From Candidatus Amarobacter glycogenicus (GTDB lineage: Bacteria; Chloroflexota; Dehalococcoidia; Tepidiformales; Tepidiformaceae): a stretch of 64,000 bases of DNA. Positions 8,682-17,466 of the stretch are shown here, in pieces. The notes beneath the pieces were generated by a model. It saw only the letters and a program-made list of their open reading frames with translations, had not been told where the DNA came from and did no database searches. The stretch lies in contig JADJZF010000007.1 in assembly GCA_016719395.1 (NCBI GenBank), positions 186,001 to 250,000 on the forward strand, given 5' to 3'. The stretch's first letter is position 1, and each line of letters begins with the position of its first letter. The position numbers and the translations under genes are program-made.

Positions 8682-9116
8682 ATGGCCGACTACATCCCGA
8701 GCCCCGTCGAGTGGGTACGCAAGCAGGTTGAGCTGTACGAGAGCTCGGGCGGCACCCAGGGGACGACGCTGCGTGAGACCGGCTTGCCGGTGATCATCGT
8801 CACCAACACCGGCAACAAGACCGGCGCGATTCGAAAGACGCCGCTCATGCGTGTTCAGGACGGCGCGAACTACGTACTCGTGGGCAGTGTCGGCGGGGCG
8901 CCGAAGAACCCGGTCTGGGTCTACAACCTCCGCACCAACCCCGCCGTCGAGCTCCGTGATGGGACCACGGTCCAGGCGATGCGTGTCAGGGACGTCAAGG
9001 ACGCCGCCGAGCGCGCACGCCTCTGGGAGCTCGCGGTCGCTGCCTTCCCGCCGTATGCGGACTACCAGGAGCGCACCACCCGCACGATCCCGCTCTTCGT
9101 CGCGGAACCCATCTAA
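8682..9116 (+). CDS. deazaflavin-dependent nitroreductase family oxidoreductase (Ddn-like)
   Basis: 144 residues from ATG 8682, preceded by GGAGA at 8672-8676. The sequence has the split-barrel pattern of the Ddn/F420H2-dependent reductase family: LPVIIVTNTGNKTG-type entry strand, KTPLMRV, YVLVGSVGG, then NPVWVYNLRTNP. Related enzymes bind F420 or sometimes another flavin and reduce quinones, nitro compounds or enones. F420 is likely available because fbiC is encoded at 29.4 kb. It is divergent from a LysR regulator and converges with a CBS protein gene 7 bases away. Confidence 0.85.
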   Translation: MADYIPSPVEWVRKQVELYESSGGTQGTTLRETGLPVIIVTNTGNKTGAIRKTPLMRVQDGANYVLVGSVGGAPKNPVWVYNLRTNPAVELRDGTTVQAMRVRDVKDAAERARLWELAVAAFPPYADYQERTTRTIPLFVAEPI

Positions 9117-9123
9117 CCTCCGC

Positions 9124-9690
9124 CTACCCGGCCGCCCGCACGGTCGCCCGGGACTCTCTCAGTCGGAAGTACCGGCCGAGCACCCAGCTCATGATGTCCC
9201 TCACTGTGATCATCCCCACCAGTTCTCCGTCCCGCACCACCGGGATGTGACGGAACCCACCGTCGCCCATCTTGTTGAGGGCAAACGCCATCGTGTCGTC
9301 TTCGCGCAGCACTACCGGGTCTGCGGTCATGTAGTAGGCGACCGGATCGTCCAGTACCGCGAGCCGCGCCGCTGCCTTCTTGAGCACGTCCCGGTCCGTG
9401 AAGATACCGACGACTTTCCCGCTATCCACGACGACAACGGCCCCCGTCGGGTCGCCTTTCATCTCGAGCACGGCATCGCGGACCGTCTGCATCGGCGCGA
9501 CGGTACGCGGACGCGTCATCCGCACGGCAGAGATGGAAACGTTCAAGTCGCTTTCTGATACGACCTGGACCGACTCCGGCACGTCGATGCCGCTCAAGTC
9601 CATCGTGCAGCGTTCGCAGGCGTCACTGCCTTCGATGTTCTCGGTTCCGCAACTGGGACAGATCACAATGTTGCGCAGGTCTGTGGTCAT
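9124..9690 (-). CDS. zinc-ribbon plus two CBS domains protein
   Basis: 188 residues from ATG 9690, which has AGGAGG about 10 bases upstream. Residues 10-28 form a zinc ribbon (CPSCG...CERC), followed by a CBS pair: the first ends in VVGIFTDRDVLKKA and the second in LVGMITVRDIMSWVLGR. CBS pairs bind adenosine nucleotides and act as energy sensors. The gene lies downstream of korAB on the same strand but is separated by a strong hairpin terminator, so it may be expressed independently. A second CBS protein lies on the other side of korAB. Confidence 0.85.
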   Translation of the reverse strand: MTTDLRNIVICPSCGTENIEGSDACERCTMDLSGIDVPESVQVVSESDLNVSISAVRMTRPRTVAPMQTVRDAVLEMKGDPTGAVVVVDSGKVVGIFTDRDVLKKAAARLAVLDDPVAYYMTADPVVLREDDTMAFALNKMGDGGFRHIPVVRDGELVGMITVRDIMSWVLGRYFRLRESRATVRAAG

Positions 9691-9717
9691 GGCTCGGCGC
9701 CTCCTGAGCGAAAGAGA

Positions 9718-9744
9718 CAGAGCCCCGGACGGTCCGGGGCTCTG
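9718..9744 (-). terminator. intrinsic terminator downstream of korB
   Basis: A nearly uninterrupted 13-bp stem (9718-9730 with 9732-9744) is followed on the minus strand by TCTCTTT. It sits 38 bases beyond the korB stop and before the zinc-ribbon CBS gene start, so it would end the korAB transcript. Confidence 0.75.
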
Positions 9745-9781
9745 AAAGATAACAGATTGTCGACGCCTATGGATGTATCGG

Positions 9782-10816
9782 TTAGTCCACAACCCAGGTT
9801 TCGCCCGCATGCAGTATCGCCGCGAGGTCGCCGGGGCCCTTCGCCCGCGCCGCATCTACCTGCTCCTGGACCAGCTGGTCATAAACCGGCCCGTCCACAT
9901 CGCGGAAGACGCCGATCGGCACCGGGAACTCCGGGTAGTCCATCCCAACGAGAATGTTCGCCAACGAGAGGTTTTGCTGCTTCGTGTCGTGCACGAGCAG
10001 TCCGTCATCGCCGGCGGCGTTCTCCACCACTTCCGGCTGGAAGCCGTTCAGGCGGATGCCGTGCTGGTTTTCCTTCCCGAAGCGCAGCGGCTTGCCGTGC
10101 TCCAGGTACACCATCTTGTCCTGTCGCACGTCCTTGTCATAGAAGGCTGCGAAAGCGCCGTCATTGAAGATGTTGCAGTTCTGGTACACCTCGACGAACG
10201 AGATCCCTTTGTGCTGGGCCGCCCGGTAGAGCGTCTCCTCCAGGTGCTTCGTGTCCCGGTCGATCGATCGGGCCACGAATGTGGCGCCCGCCGCCAGTGC
10301 CACGCGGATCGGGTTGAGAGGACGTTCCGTCGTCCCATACGGCGATGACTTCGTCACCTTTCCGAACTCCGACGTTGGGGAGAACTGCCCCTTGGTCAGG
10401 CCGTAAATACGGTTGTTGAAGAGCACCACGTTCAGGTCCACATTCCGCCGCATCGCGTGCAGGAGGTGGTTCCCCCCGATAGAGAGTCCGTCTCCGTCAC
10501 CTGTGACGACGAAGACCGACAGTTCCGGACGCGCGGTCTTCAGCCCACTCGCGATCGTGAGTGCACGCCCGTGGATGCTGTGGAAGCCGTACGTCTCCAC
10601 GTAGTATGGAAAGCGGCTGGAGCAGCCGATGCCGCTGATGAAAACCACGTTCTCACGCGGGATCCGCAACTCCGGCAGCATCTTCTGCATCTGCGCCAGG
10701 ATCGAGTAGTCGCCGCAGCCGGGGCACCAGCGCACCTCCTGGTTCGAAACGAAGTCCTTGCGTGTCAAGACCGGCAGTTCACCGGCGATCAGGCCATTAC
10801 TTGTAGGTGTGGTCAC
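9782..10816 (-). CDS. korB: 2-oxoacid:ferredoxin oxidoreductase, beta subunit
   Basis: 344 residues. It carries the thiamine diphosphate site: CPGCGDYSIL near residue 30, GIGCSSRFPYY, HGRALTIASG, then the TPP motif GDGDGLSIGGNH and LNVVLFNNRIYGLTKGQ. The length and the C-terminal extension after the TPP domain match KorB-type beta subunits. With the alpha subunit it oxidatively decarboxylates a 2-oxoacid (2-oxoglutarate by best resemblance) to the acyl-CoA, passing electrons to ferredoxin; the reverse reaction is possible. It starts 3 bases after korA. The substrate assignment is by family only. Confidence 0.92.
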   Translation of the reverse strand: MTTPTSNGLIAGELPVLTRKDFVSNQEVRWCPGCGDYSILAQMQKMLPELRIPRENVVFISGIGCSSRFPYYVETYGFHSIHGRALTIASGLKTARPELSVFVVTGDGDGLSIGGNHLLHAMRRNVDLNVVLFNNRIYGLTKGQFSPTSEFGKVTKSSPYGTTERPLNPIRVALAAGATFVARSIDRDTKHLEETLYRAAQHKGISFVEVYQNCNIFNDGAFAAFYDKDVRQDKMVYLEHGKPLRFGKENQHGIRLNGFQPEVVENAAGDDGLLVHDTKQQNLSLANILVGMDYPEFPVPIGVFRDVDGPVYDQLVQEQVDAARAKGPGDLAAILHAGETWVVD

Positions 10817-10819
10817 GGT

Positions 10820-12727
10820 CTAGCCTCCCGACAGCCCGGAGCTCTGGGGGAATTCGAAGACGTACGGCCCGCTCCGTCCGAGCACCTCGTCGATCTTCCC
10901 TTCGATTTCGGCGATCTTGAACGGTTGCCCGGAGATCTTGTTAAAGGGCACTGCGTCGATCACGAACCTCCCCCGGACGAGGAGCGAAAGCTGCCCCGTG
11001 TTCAGCTCGGGGATGAGCACGTGCTTGTAGCTTCGGAGCACCTTCTCCAGGTTCCCCGGGAATGGGTTCAGGTAGCGCAGGTGAGCACTCGCGACGCTCA
11101 GTCCGTTCTTCCGGGCGTTCTCGGCAGCGCTTGTGATGGCGCCATAGGTGCCGCCCCATCCCAGGACGAGGATGTCGCCCGTCGACGGTCCCTGCACTTC
11201 CAGGTCTGGGATATCCGATGCGATGCGATCGACACGGCCCTTGCGGGCGAGCGTCATCTCGTGGTGGTTGCGCGGATCGTAGCTGATGTCACCGGTCTGG
11301 CCGGACTTCTCGAGACCACCGATCCGGTGCTCGAGACCCTTCTGACCGGGGACTGCCCATGACCGAGCCAGTGTCTTTGGGTCGCGGGAGTACGGGCTGT
11401 ACTCCTCCCCTTCCTTCGCGTAACTCCACGGGATCTTCGGGAGCGCCGATACATCTGGGATCCGCCACGGCTCAGACCCGTTCCCGACGTACCCGTCGCT
11501 CAACAGAATGACCGGGACCATGTACTTCAGCGCGATCCGGAACGCCTCGATCGCCATCAGGAAGCAATCCGAAGGTGTCGCCGGTGCGAGTATCGCAACG
11601 TAGCTGTCGCCGTTCCTGCCGAACATCGCCTGGAGGAGGTCGGACTGTTCCGTTTTCGTCGGCATACCGGTGCTCGGGCCTGCTCGCTGGACGTCGATGA
11701 CGACCAGCGGCAGTTCGGTCATCACGGCCAGGTTGAGCGCCTCGCTCTTAAGCGCGAGGCCGGGGCCGCTCGTGCCGGTGAGGGCGAGATGGCCGCCGTA
11801 GGCGGCGCCGATCGCCGCGCCGATCGCCGCGATCTCGTCCTCAGCCTGGAACGTCTTCACACCGAACGCCTTCAACTTGGAAAGCTCGTGCAGAATGTCC
11901 GACGCCGGAGTGATCGGGTAGCTCCCGTAGAACAGCGGAAGCCCGCTCAGGACGGAAGCCGCGACGCAACCCAGGGCGGTCGCTTCGTTCCCGCTGATGT
12001 GGCGGTACGTCCCCGCCGGGACCACCGCGGGCGGCACCCGGTACTGGACTCGGAAGAGCTCGGTCGTTTCGCCGAAGTTGTAGCCGGATTTCAACGCCCG
12101 AAGGTTGGCGTCAAGGATGTCCGGCCGGCGGGAAAACTGCTCTGTCGCCCACTTGACCGTGGTGTCCATCGAACGGCCGTAAAGCCAGAGGATCAGACCG
12201 AGGGCATAGAAGTTCCGGCTACGGAACTTGTCCTTCGCGTTCAGCGGGAGGCCTTCGAGCGCGAGCTCGTTTTGGCGGGTGATGTCGATCGGCACCAGCT
12301 GGTAGGCCGAAAGCGAGCCGTCCTCAAGCGGGTTCGAAACGTACGCGGCCTTCTTCAGGTTGGTCGGCTCGAACTCGTTCTCGTCCACAATCAAGAGTCC
12401 GCCCGGACGCAGGTCGCCGATGTTCGTCTTGAGCGCGGCCGGGTTCATCGCCACCAGCACATCCGGCCGGTCGCCGGGTGTGTGGATGTCGCTTCCGGAA
12501 AACGAAAGCTGGAAACCGGAAACGCCCGGCAAGGAACCGGTTGGGGCCCGGATTTCCGCCGGGAAGTCCGGGAGCGTCGCCAGGTCGTTGCCGAATACGG
12601 CCGCCGTCTTGGTGAACTGGGTCCCCGTCAGCTGCATCCCGTCGCCGGAGTCACCGGCAAAGCGAATCGTCACACGGTCGAGTTCTTCGACGATGTGCTC
12701 GGGCTTGATCTGCGTTTCAGTGGTCAT
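10820..12727 (-). CDS. korA: 2-oxoacid:acceptor oxidoreductase, alpha subunit (gamma-alpha fusion)
   Basis: 635 residues. Residues 10-200 are the gamma domain (FAGDSGDGMQLTG, then LPDFPAEIRAPTGSLPGVSG), fused to the alpha pyrimidine-binding domain from about 225 (GNEATALGCVAA, YGSYPITPASDIL, FQAEDEIAAIGAAIGA, TGTSGPGLALKSEA) and the C-terminal transketolase-like domain. This gamma-alpha fusion paired with a short beta subunit is the two-subunit KorAB type. No ferredoxin domain is present, so electrons go to a separate ferredoxin. The ATG is 9 bases after the CBS gene, suggesting one transcript CBS-korA-korB. Confidence 0.92.
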   Translation of the reverse strand: MTTETQIKPEHIVEELDRVTIRFAGDSGDGMQLTGTQFTKTAAVFGNDLATLPDFPAEIRAPTGSLPGVSGFQLSFSGSDIHTPGDRPDVLVAMNPAALKTNIGDLRPGGLLIVDENEFEPTNLKKAAYVSNPLEDGSLSAYQLVPIDITRQNELALEGLPLNAKDKFRSRNFYALGLILWLYGRSMDTTVKWATEQFSRRPDILDANLRALKSGYNFGETTELFRVQYRVPPAVVPAGTYRHISGNEATALGCVAASVLSGLPLFYGSYPITPASDILHELSKLKAFGVKTFQAEDEIAAIGAAIGAAYGGHLALTGTSGPGLALKSEALNLAVMTELPLVVIDVQRAGPSTGMPTKTEQSDLLQAMFGRNGDSYVAILAPATPSDCFLMAIEAFRIALKYMVPVILLSDGYVGNGSEPWRIPDVSALPKIPWSYAKEGEEYSPYSRDPKTLARSWAVPGQKGLEHRIGGLEKSGQTGDISYDPRNHHEMTLARKGRVDRIASDIPDLEVQGPSTGDILVLGWGGTYGAITSAAENARKNGLSVASAHLRYLNPFPGNLEKVLRSYKHVLIPELNTGQLSLLVRGRFVIDAVPFNKISGQPFKIAEIEGKIDEVLGRSGPYVFEFPQSSGLSGG

Positions 12728-12736
12728 GAGGCTCTG

Positions 12737-13210
12737 CTATCCACCCTCTGGTCTCTCCATCACCTGGTGAGGGCGTGGAGGCAGGTTGAGTACTTCTTCG
12801 GGGTATTCCTCCGCCAGGTGGCGCAACACATCGCCAAGCCGCACCAGTCCCACCACCGTCCCACTCTCCATCACCGGCAGCGTCCGATAGTGGAACTGCT
12901 GCATCAGCATGATGGCCTCGGCGATCGTGCGGCTGGAGGCGATGGTCCGTGGCTCCCGCGTCAGGACCGACGCGCCCAGGGGCTGGTCCCAATCGAAGCT
13001 CTCATCCATGCACCGGTTGAGGACGTCCCGCTCCGTGAAGATACCCTCAAGCTTCCCTTCATCAACCGCCACCACGCACGAACGTGAACCTTCTTGCATC
13101 ACGGCCAGGGCGCTTCGGACGGAAGTGGACGGGGAAACCACGGCTGGCGCTTCGAGCGGCAGCTCATTCAGGCGCTGGTTGACGAACCGGCTGAGCCGGG
13201 AGCGATCCAT
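12737..13210 (-). CDS. CBS domain pair protein, first gene of the korAB operon
   Basis: 157 residues made almost entirely of a Bateman module: the first CBS ends in LEGIFTERDVLNRCMDE and the second in VVGLVRLGDVLRHLAEE. No catalytic domain is attached. The stop is 9 bases before the korA ATG, so the protein is likely made together with the oxidoreductase. An adenylate-sensing regulatory role on KorAB is a reasonable inference but is not shown. The first 20 residues (SRLSRFVNQRLNELP) look like a short helical extension. Confidence 0.83.
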   Translation of the reverse strand: MDRSRLSRFVNQRLNELPLEAPAVVSPSTSVRSALAVMQEGSRSCVVAVDEGKLEGIFTERDVLNRCMDESFDWDQPLGASVLTREPRTIASSRTIAEAIMLMQQFHYRTLPVMESGTVVGLVRLGDVLRHLAEEYPEEVLNLPPRPHQVMERPEGG

Positions 13211-13411
13211 CTCGTTCTGTGTCGTCGCCTGGGCAGATTAGCGCCGGATAACCCCTCGATTCCCCGGCGCGCGCTTTGCCTCAAGTCTACCCCGTTTGCT
13301 TCGCTTGTGCAGGCCGGGAAAACCCCCGATCGCCCTCTCTCACCGGGATCCCCTGAATGCCCCCTACGACTCTTCCCTATTTCGCTGCCCCGTCACCATC
13401 TCATCCCTGAA

Positions 13412-13429
13412 GCGTCACCAGCGTGACGC
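13412..13429. repeat. 7-bp inverted repeat upstream of the HD-GYP-like gene
   Basis: GCGTCAC and GTGACGC are separated by four bases and lie 45 bases before the ATG at 13474. The sequence GTCACC occurs again 10-20 bases on either side. It could be an operator; nothing else in the 263-base spacer between the divergent genes stands out. Confidence 0.35.
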
Positions 13430-13473
13430 CGATATTCCTGTCACCGGGTGCTATCCGCTGGAGAACACGGCTC

Positions 13474-14638
13474 ATGGCCTCAAGGGCGCAGATCCAAACG
13501 GTCAAAGCAGACTTCCTCGACCCGTCGTTGTACGACGATCCGGGTTTCAGCGGTCTCCCTCGCCTCAGCCGCGGCACAGTGCTTGCCGCCCTGAGCCGCG
13601 CCTTCGATCTCGCTGAAGGCCGCCGGCCGGGTCACGCCCAGCGCGTGGCCTATGTCGGCGTTTTCCTCGCCAGCGAGCTCGGCCTCGAACCGCAGCGAAT
13701 CGAGGAAGTCTTCTTCGGCTGCCTCCTCCACGATGCCGGCATGGCCGCGGCCGCTACAGTCCCGCGCCTCGATGCCAACCGCGGCGGCAAGATGATTGCC
13801 GGCGGGGCGCGCGTCACCGACATGTTGGACCAGGTCCCCTCCGGCGCCTGGAATGAGGTTGTCGAGGCGATCGCCAGGCATTGCGACGAAGGTTCCCGGA
13901 TCGTCCGCAAGATGGGATTCGGCGAAGCCGTCGTCAACGCCGTTGCCGGCCACCACGACTGCTGGGACGGCTCCGGCTCGCCGAAGGCGCAGCCCGGCGA
14001 GCGAGCCCCCCTGATCTCCCGCATCGTCTCAATCGCCGATCGCGTCGAGTCACTGATCGATGCGGAGTCCTCGCCACTCGTCATTCGCCGCCGCGGTCCC
14101 GCCCTCGTCCGCGAGATGGCCGGCCACGAAATCGACCCGGAACTCGCCGAGAAGATGGCCGACATCGCCGGCCGCGACGAATTCTGGCTCGGCCTCTACG
14201 ACAACGATCTCGCCTCCGCCCTTATGTCGCTTAACTACGGTGGCATCATGGCAAGGGAGGAACTCTTCGACTTCATCGCTGTCCTGAGCGATGTCGTCGA
14301 TGTCCGCAACGGTCGCGAGTACGGGCGCGGACGACGTGTCGCCGAACTCGCCCGCCGTGTCGCCCTCGCTTGCGACATGACGGAGCGGCGCGCAGACCTC
14401 GTGAAGGTCGCGGCGCTCTTGCAGGACATCGGGACGCTTGGCGTGCCCGTCCACTACCTGAGCAAACCCGACATCCTCAGCGTCGACGAGATGTCGACAG
14501 TACAGATGCACCCCGTCTACGCCCGCGATGATGACCCACTCAGACGCGATCGAAGTGATGCGCGGTCTCGCCGGTACCCGCTTCGACCCCTACCTCTTCA
14601 CCCGTTTTGAAGACATCGTGAGCCCGACCGAGGCCTAA
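13474..14638 (+). pseudogene. tandem HD-GYP-like protein, second domain shortened and frameshifted
   Basis: From ATG 13474 (GGAGA about 9 bases upstream) the protein has a first HD domain with GHAQRVA, CLLHDAG, and AGHHDCWDGSGSP, then a second HD-like domain from about residue 260. In this second copy the HD dyad is replaced (LLQDIGTLGVP). After MHPVYARD the frame should run through the HHE/GYP core. Instead it ends out of phase, while frame 2 from about 14528 encodes the normal tail (AIEVMRGLAGTRFDPYLFTRF) to a TAA at 14636-14638. About 60 residues of core plus the phase are missing. HD-GYP proteins degrade cyclic di-GMP; this one may be inactive in its second half. Confidence 0.72.
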
Positions 14639-14676
14639 CGAGCGTCCGGAGCGCTCTGGCAACCCGCTTCTCAGGA

Positions 14677-14704
14677 GAAGGCCCGGCGGAAAACGGGCCT
14701 TCTT
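14677..14704 (+). terminator. intrinsic terminator after the HD-GYP-like gene
   Basis: A perfect 9-bp stem GAAGGCCCG (14677-14685) / CGGGCCTTC (14694-14702) with an eight-base purine-rich loop, followed by TTCG. It lies 38 bases after the distal stop of the HD-GYP-like gene. The T-tract is weak. The following stretch 14705-14970 shows no gene or RNA that can be supported. Confidence 0.6.
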
Positions 14705-14970
14705 CGTGTCCCGGCCGATCCCCGCTCCGAACAGCTACCGCCGCTCACCGAGCACTTCACCGGCGCAGCGATGGGCGATTCCGTCATGGCCTGGCAGGTG
14801 ATCCTTTCCCCTCGATTCGATACCGTAGGACTGCTGGTCGCGGTTTCGAATACGCACCCGTACGACGAATCCCGGCCGGCACGGGCGTCCATGCGAAAAG
14901 AGGGCGCCCGGCAACATCCCGGGAACGGCAGCGAACAGCGCCGTGGTGTTCACCGCTTTCACGACACAGG

Positions 14971-15639
14971 ATGGCTGACTCCGTGCACCTACGACCCCTC
15001 TACTACTACGCATCGCCCGGGCTCGGAACGACCCGGCGAGTTCATCGAAAACACAGCCGAATCGCGGTGGCCACTCTCGCCGCCGTCGCAGTCCTCGCGG
15101 GGGCGTCCTTCGTGGCCTGTGGCGGCGATGACGACGACGACTCGGCCACGACGCCGGCAGCCTCGGACCAAACCGTAGCGACAGCCGCCGAATTGGTCGC
15201 CGACATCCCGAAGCTCGGCTACAAGGAAGTAACCGACGGCAAGGCCGCCGGCTTCGCCGAAACCGCCACTTCCAGGGTCGCGCTCTTCGAAAATCCCGCT
15301 AGCAAAGTGTCCTCGCTCCGCCTCGAAGTCTCCATCCTCGCCAACATCGAGACTGCGACGACGAACTTCGGCACCCTCGCCGAAGCACTGAAGAACCCTC
15401 CGCCCGACCTTTTCGGCGCCAACACAAAACAGACTGCCGGCACGCCCGCCTACCAGGCGGACCAATCGCGCAGCTACAGGACCGACAAGCCCGACAACCA
15501 GGGCACCTACGTCTGGTCAGACATCCACCGGTTCGGACGCGCAGTCGTCATCGTCTATACGATTGGGCCCGACATACCGGAGACCGCGAACGTCCGGAAG
15601 CAGGTCGCGGAGCAACTGGCGGCGAAGGCGCCCCGCTAA
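14971..15639 (+). CDS. secreted lipoprotein of unknown function
   Basis: 222 residues. A basic segment (RRVHRKHSR) precedes a hydrophobic stretch that ends in the lipobox FVAC at about residue 50, followed by GGDDDDD and a Thr/Ala linker. Signal peptidase II cleavage would leave the lipid-modified Cys, anchoring the mature domain outside the membrane. The mature part has an ETATSRVALFENP segment and a YVWSDIHRFGRAVVIVYT strand that do not match a family I recognise. The N-terminus before the basic segment is longer than usual, so a later start is possible, though no better codon with a ribosome-binding site was found. Confidence 0.7.
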   Translation: MADSVHLRPLYYYASPGLGTTRRVHRKHSRIAVATLAAVAVLAGASFVACGGDDDDDSATTPAASDQTVATAAELVADIPKLGYKEVTDGKAAGFAETATSRVALFENPASKVSSLRLEVSILANIETATTNFGTLAEALKNPPPDLFGANTKQTAGTPAYQADQSRSYRTDKPDNQGTYVWSDIHRFGRAVVIVYTIGPDIPETANVRKQVAEQLAAKAPR

Positions 15640-15679
15640 CGTTCCAGCCCCCGCGCGAGCGGCGCGTCCGCGCCGCCCG

Positions 15680-15685
15680 TACAAT
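15680..15685 (+). promoter_or_regulatory. -10 element TACAAT upstream of the alpha/beta hydrolase gene
   Basis: TACAAT lies 24 bases before the ATG at 15709 in the 69-base gap after the lipoprotein gene. No clear -35 is seen. The same hexamer in a similar GTACAATCCG context occurs at 54532, upstream of the SnoaL-like gene. Confidence 0.3.
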
Positions 15686-15708
15686 CCGCGGCCAGCCACA
15701 CCGCAGGA

Positions 15709-17001
15709 TTGAACACCATGACCCACCCGGAAGGGCGCGCCCGCCGCCTCCCTTTTGCTTTCACCCACCTGGACCCCTCAGTCCGCCGCGACGCGGTATA
15801 CCTCGAGGCCACCGACACCGCCCAGAGCTTCGGCATCCTCTACCGGCCCGCAAACCGCGACCCGAAGACCGTCGTCTACCTGATGCACCCCCGCGCCGAG
15901 TTCACTCGCCACTATGTCGTGCCACCCTTTACCGCCCGCGGCTACGCCGTCTTCGGCCAGAACAGCCGCTATATCAATAACGACACCGACATGGTTCACG
16001 AGCGGCTCCTGCTCGATATCGCCGCGGGCCTGCGCTACCTGAAGGAAGCTGGATTCGAGCGGATCGTCCTCCTCGGCAACAGCGGCGGAGGTTCGCTCCT
16101 CGGCTTCTACCAGTCCCAGGCCTCCCGGGCCCCGGCAAAACGCCTGGCGATGACTCCGGGCGGCGAACCTATCGACCTCACGCAGGAGGTCATGCCCGAA
16201 GGGGACCTCTACATCGCCGTCGCCGCCCACCTGGGCGAGGGCCGCTTCATGCTCAACGTCATCGACCCCAGCGTCCTCGACGAAAACGACCCAACGGCCG
16301 TCGACCACGAATGGGACATGTACAACCCGGCGAACGGTTACCGGCCGTTTCCGGAGCCAAGCCATTACGACCGGCAGTGGCTGGCCGAGTACCGCAAGCG
16401 CCAGGTCGCCCGCTCACACCGGCTCGACACGATCGCCCGCGAACACATCGCGGAACACGCGTACTTCCGCAACCAGCTCCGCGACCCCGGGCATGCCGCC
16501 TTGCCCGAAGCAGCTCGCGGAATGGTCGCCCGGCGCACCCGCCTCTGGAAGTACATGGTCATCTACCGGACACTGGCGAACCCCGCCTACCTGGACCCCA
16601 CAATCGACCCCAGCAATCGGCCAGTCGGCAGCATCTTTAGTCCCGCCGACCCGATCATCGGCAACTACGGCCCCGGCGGCCTCGCCCGCACGATGACCCC
16701 GCGCGGCTGGCTCAGCACATGGAGCGGCACCAGCTCCCAGGCCGAGCTGCCCGACACCATCCGCCACGTCACCGTCCCGACGCTCATCGTCTTCGCCGAT
16801 GGCGACTGCGACATCTTCCCGGCCGAGCAGGAGGAACTGCTCGAAAGGAGCGGCGCCGAGGACAAGTTGCTTCGCACGCTCCCCTGGGCCGACCACTATC
16901 TCTATCCGGTCGGCGAAGAAGGGAAGAAGCTCGCCGATCCGCGCGAGCGCCTCATCGAGATGATCATCCCGTGGATCGAGGAAAGGCTCGGCAGCAGGTA
17001 G
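15709..17001 (+). CDS. alpha/beta hydrolase, large (430 aa)
   Basis: The protein has an alpha/beta hydrolase core: an early VVYLMHPRAEFTRHY strand-turn in place of the usual HG, the nucleophile elbow LLGNSGGGSLLGF with Ser, the acid in LIVFADGDCDIFP and His in PWADHYLYPVG. Between residues 165 and 330 there is a long insertion rich in charged residues that probably forms a cap. No signal peptide is visible. ATG 15709 is used; ATG 15718 (MTHPEG) is also possible. It is followed by the abnormal G/C-rich tract. The substrate is unknown. Confidence 0.78.
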   Translation: MNTMTHPEGRARRLPFAFTHLDPSVRRDAVYLEATDTAQSFGILYRPANRDPKTVVYLMHPRAEFTRHYVVPPFTARGYAVFGQNSRYINNDTDMVHERLLLDIAAGLRYLKEAGFERIVLLGNSGGGSLLGFYQSQASRAPAKRLAMTPGGEPIDLTQEVMPEGDLYIAVAAHLGEGRFMLNVIDPSVLDENDPTAVDHEWDMYNPANGYRPFPEPSHYDRQWLAEYRKRQVARSHRLDTIAREHIAEHAYFRNQLRDPGHAALPEAARGMVARRTRLWKYMVIYRTLANPAYLDPTIDPSNRPVGSIFSPADPIIGNYGPGGLARTMTPRGWLSTWSGTSSQAELPDTIRHVTVPTLIVFADGDCDIFPAEQEELLERSGAEDKLLRTLPWADHYLYPVGEEGKKLADPRERLIEMIIPWIEERLGSR

Positions 17002-17018
17002 GAATGGGGCTGAGACAC

Positions 17019-17283
17019 GGCCCGGGGGAGGGCGGGGGGGAGGGGGCGCCGCCCGCCGCCGGGGGCACGGGCGGCCCCCCCAACCCGCCCCCCCGCCCGG
17101 ACCCCCCCCCAGCCGCCGCGCCGCCGCCCCCCCCGCCGCGGCGCCGCCGCCCCCCGGGGGGGGCCCCCCCCCCCGGGCCCCGCCCCCGCCCCCCCCCAGC
17201 GACGTCCGCAGTTCGGCCGGGAAGCGTCAGCTCGGCGGTGGGGGCCCCGGGGGGGGGGCCGGGCCCCCGGCCCGGGGGGGGTT
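17019..17283. repeat. G/C homopolymer-rich anomalous tract
   Basis: About 265 bases consist almost only of G and C, with runs of 7-11 identical bases (for example C runs near 17102-17110 and 17164-17174, G runs near 17250-17258 and 17273-17280). A normal-looking island occupies 17198-17240. Nothing else in the window looks like this. It lies in the 465-base gap between convergent genes. The rest of that gap (17284-17466) holds no gene; it has one three-fold AACTCGC direct repeat near 17443-17463. Confidence 0.85.
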
Positions 17284-17466
17284 GGGCTATCTCAGCCGGT
17301 CTGAGGCGGTTCGATTTCGACCTGTATCGCGAGAGGGTACGGCCCGCCCAGCCCGGTGGTCGTCGCGAAGTTCGGGCGTTTTCTCTCTGTGACGATAGTC
17401 GAGGTGACACAGCACTATGGCCGCTAAACGCAGGGCGCCGCTCAACTCGCAACTCGCAACTCGCCC

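Noticed and set aside
14780..14900. Possible tRNA-like arms (GGTTTCGAATACG and nearby hairpins)
   Set aside because: No acceptor or anticodon stem can be paired around it; only the TTCGAAT-like string matches.
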